Below the pieces are notes generated by a model that saw only the letters and a list, made by a program, of their open reading frames with translations, was not told the DNA's origin and searched no databases. Positions 31,618-31,723 of a stretch of DNA of 31,723 nucleotides are shown piece by piece (position 1 is the stretch's first letter; the number at the start of each line of letters is the position of its first letter). The DNA lies in the NCBI GenBank assembly GCA_024413875.1, contig JAKSVY010000014.1, positions 1 through 31,723 on the forward strand, in the 5' to 3' direction. This DNA comes from Bacilli bacterium. GTDB lineage: Bacteria; Bacillota_I; Bacilli_A; RFN20; CAG-826. The position numbers were made by a program, and so were the translations under genes.

Positions 31618-31723
31618 TATTTTGACCTCGCTTTTTTAATCTCTTCAACAAGAGATTCAATAGAATTGATGTTAGAGAGATTTAATTTCATTCCCTTATC
31701 ATTTAATTTTTGAATAAATTTTG
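31617..31723 (-). CDS. energy-coupling factor ATP-binding protein, C-terminal fragment
   Basis: The last 34 or so codons of a gene that continues beyond the right edge. The readable end is FIQKLNDKGMKLNL, then SIESLVEEIKKARSK and stop TAA, resembling the regulatory tail of EcfA proteins. The stop overlaps the ecfT start (TAATG). Together with ecfT-truA downstream this is almost certainly the second ecfA gene, but no ATPase motif is inside the window. Confidence 0.75.
   Translation of the reverse strand, partial: KFIQKLNDKGMKLNLSNINSIESLVEEIKKARSK

Noticed and set aside
1..31723. Insertion sequences, prophage or attachment sites
   Set aside because: No transposase, integrase or phage protein and no direct repeats flanking the tRNA genes were seen.

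Overview
The window looks like a chromosomal segment from a low-GC bacterium of the Bacillota/Mycoplasmatota side, possibly an uncultured gut Bacilli lineage. Supporting signs are AT-rich DNA, strong GGAGG ribosome sites, TTGAAT/TATAAT promoters, a CsoR-CopA copper operon, an ECF transporter joined to truA and rplM-rpsI, and two LxxC lipoproteins. Trp is encoded by TGG. I found 28 supported stop codons: 22 TAA, 6 TAG and no TGA. Species is not determinable from this window. Every gene lies on the minus strand except one AraC-family regulator.

Layout from left to right, all minus strand unless noted. 1-908: a small conserved-looking protein, NfeD and the start of an SPFH/band-7 protein. 1031-3828: csoR-copA with a CsoR operator. 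The C-terminal metal-binding domain of CopA has its own in-frame start and ribosome site, which could make a free CopZ-like chaperone. 3838-3942: a promoter plus terminator with no gene between them (candidate small RNA). 4020-5049: a 3-hydroxyacyl-CoA dehydrogenase. 5092-7743: HAD phosphatase, SIS-domain protein, histidine phosphatase and RsuA pseudouridine synthase, a four-gene operon whose first mRNA may be leaderless. 7778-10604: an accessory-looking block with a DUF4143 ATPase, a membrane-anchored protein of unknown function and an HTH-nucleotidyltransferase fusion preceded by operator-like sites phased at 32 bp. 10603-12491: adenine deaminase. 12523-12688: tRNA-Leu(UAG). 12729-14875: an Old-Yellow-Enzyme/FadH-like flavoenzyme with a 20-bp palindromic operator.

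14905-26795 is the most interesting part. It is a six-gene operon: a twin ABC ATPase, two RbsC-like permeases, a large substrate-binding lipoprotein, a cytoplasmic esterase and a surface lipoprotein with three near-identical 87-residue repeats. It is divergent from a plus-strand AraC-type regulator fused to a GH39-like domain that appears to have lost both catalytic glutamates. The ATPase carries a charged insertion of about 200 residues and the first permease a coiled-coil-like N-terminal extension of about 180 residues; neither is usual in the family. A 12-bp inverted repeat places one arm next to the -35 of each divergent promoter. I read this as a sensor-regulated uptake system for an acylated carbohydrate or similar solute, with unusual cytoplasmic coupling modules. 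The substrate is not known.

26799-31723: three tRNAs (Thr, an unusual Val(CAC), Ile), then rpsI, rplM, a coiled-coil protein, a YebC-family protein, truA, ecfT and the end of an ecfA gene. This is the familiar ecfA-ecfT-truA-rplM-rpsI order with two genes inserted.
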